From: an uncultured Clostridia bacterium
GTDB taxonomy: Bacteria > Bacillota > Clostridia > Oscillospirales > CAG-272
DNA length: 52,710 nucleotides
Reading direction: 5' to 3'
Assembly: GCA_947631245.1 (NCBI GenBank)
Contig: CANRKP010000009.1
Coordinates: 1 to 52,710, forward strand
Shown here: positions 52,106 through 52,710 of the stretch, in pieces
How the letters are laid out: each line of letters begins with the position of its first letter
Position numbering within the stretch: the stretch's first letter is position 1
Translations under genes and position numbers: made by a program
The notes under the pieces: model-generated
What the model saw: only the letters and a program-made list of their open reading frames with translations
Told to the model about the DNA's origin: nothing
Databases searched by the model: none

Positions 52106-52710
52106 ATGTTTACTGTAAAAGTTCCCGCGACGAGCGCCAATATGGGTCCGTGCTTCGACAGCGCGGGAATGGCGTTCTCGCTTTATAACGAGGTCTCCGT
52201 CACATCAGGCGGCGAATGCGCTTTTGACGAGCCGTTCAAAATCGAAAGCAGAAACGAGATAGACAAAAGCGTCGAGGCGGGGCAGACGATCCCTCTCGAC
52301 GAAACAAATCTCATATATAAGACGATAAAATGGTTTTCGGAGCGAAAAAAACGCCCGCTCCCGCGATTTATGCTGCGGCAGACTGACCGCATCCCGCTTG
52401 CACGCGGGCTCGGCAGCAGCGCCGCCTGCATCGTCTCAGGTCTTCTTATAGCGGACCGCCTCTGCGAAACGGAGCTTTCGCGCGACGAGCTTTTACACAT
52501 GGCGGTAAAGCTCGAGGGACATCCCGACAACGTCGCCCCCGCTTTTCTCGGAGATATGGTCGTGGGCGCGCTCGAGGGCAGGCGGTTTGAGTATCTGCGC
52601 GTGCTGCTTCCCCGTGAGCTCGAATTTATAGTCCTTGTGCCCGATTTTCCACTTCCGACCGAAAAGGCGCGCCGCGTCCTGCCGCCGTCATACAGCCGAG
52701 AGCAGGCGGT
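52106..52710 (+). CDS. thrB: Homoserine kinase-like GHMP kinase, N-terminal part (3' end outside window)
   Basis: GHMP kinase; homoserine kinase phosphorylates homoserine in threonine synthesis. The 201 codons present begin MFTVKVPATSANMGPCFDSA, matching the ThrB start, and contain the ATP-binding PLARGLGSSAACIVSG and then KLEGHPDNVAPAFLG, both diagnostic. The gene is cut by the right edge. The ATG at 52106 is preceded by GGAAAG. Other threonine genes would lie outside the window. ThrB is the best family match, though other GHMP kinases share these motifs. Confidence 0.9.
   Translation, partial: MFTVKVPATSANMGPCFDSAGMAFSLYNEVSVTSGGECAFDEPFKIESRNEIDKSVEAGQTIPLDETNLIYKTIKWFSERKKRPLPRFMLRQTDRIPLARGLGSSAACIVSGLLIADRLCETELSRDELLHMAVKLEGHPDNVAPAFLGDMVVGALEGRRFEYLRVLLPRELEFIVLVPDFPLPTEKARRVLPPSYSREQA

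Overview
The window reads as a chromosomal segment of a spore-former-like, Gram-positive Clostridia (Oscillospirales/Christensenellales-like; the exact order cannot be fixed from sequence alone). The signs are a Firmicutes-type dcw cell-wall/division cluster with mraZ, a PASTA-tailed class B PBP and FtsW/SpoVE; a cysteine T-box; HPr with both His15 and Ser46; SleB-like and YpeB-like proteins; strong AAGGAGG ribosome binding sites; and many near-consensus sigma-A promoters with 17-nt spacers. Coding DNA is GC-rich, while the intergenic stretches are AT-rich. No insertion sequence, prophage, CRISPR array or obvious recent transfer was seen; almost everything is core genome.

Layout. 1-3.8 kb (minus): the str operon rpsL-rpsG-fusA-tuf, with a consensus promoter and a short leader ORF; tuf is cut by the window edge. 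3.9-11.9 kb (minus): rpoB-rpoC as a free-standing transcription unit with its own promoter and terminator, both subunits carrying acidic C-terminal tails. 12.1-12.5 kb (plus): rpsT, divergent from rpoB. 12.5-18.1 kb (minus): a membrane-anchored SleB-like hydrolase with six CxxC repeats, tatD, metG and a YpeB-like protein. 18.2-19.7 kb (plus): mtaB. 19.7-20.9 kb (minus): a lipoprotein with a BspA-like leucine-rich segment.

21.4-35.6 kb (minus): the dcw cluster mraZ-rsmH-ftsL-pbp-murE-murF-mraY-ftsW-murG-divIB-ftsZ. It starts from a consensus promoter overlapped by two 10-bp repeats that look like an MraZ operator. murD, murB, murC and ftsA are absent from the cluster. 35.8-44.9 kb (minus): coaD, rsmD, uvrC, an HPr gene, two DUF4330-like proteins, an O-antigen-ligase-like membrane protein, trmD, rimM, a HAD phosphatase and a small membrane protein. 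The part from 44.8 kb down to 39.9 kb probably starts at the promoter at 44.85 kb.

44.9-50.1 kb (plus): a T-box leader followed by serine acetyltransferase (cysE), a zinc-ribbon CPBP protease, cysS and a zinc-ribbon acyltransferase, ended by a hairpin. This looks like a cysteine-starvation operon with two unexpected passengers. 50.1-51.2 kb (minus): an XRE regulator with a long helical tail. Then come tRNA-Gln(UUG) (minus), a small P-loop kinase (plus) and the 5' part of a homoserine-kinase-like GHMP kinase gene (plus, cut by the window end).

The most interesting leads are the cysteine T-box operon and its passengers, the hydrolase with CxxC repeats near a YpeB-like partner, the acidic tails on both large RNA polymerase subunits, the FtsZ without a canonical C-terminal peptide in a cluster lacking ftsA, the predicted MraZ operator, and the K88R-type position in ribosomal protein S12. 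No wholly new multi-gene system could be demonstrated from sequence reading alone.
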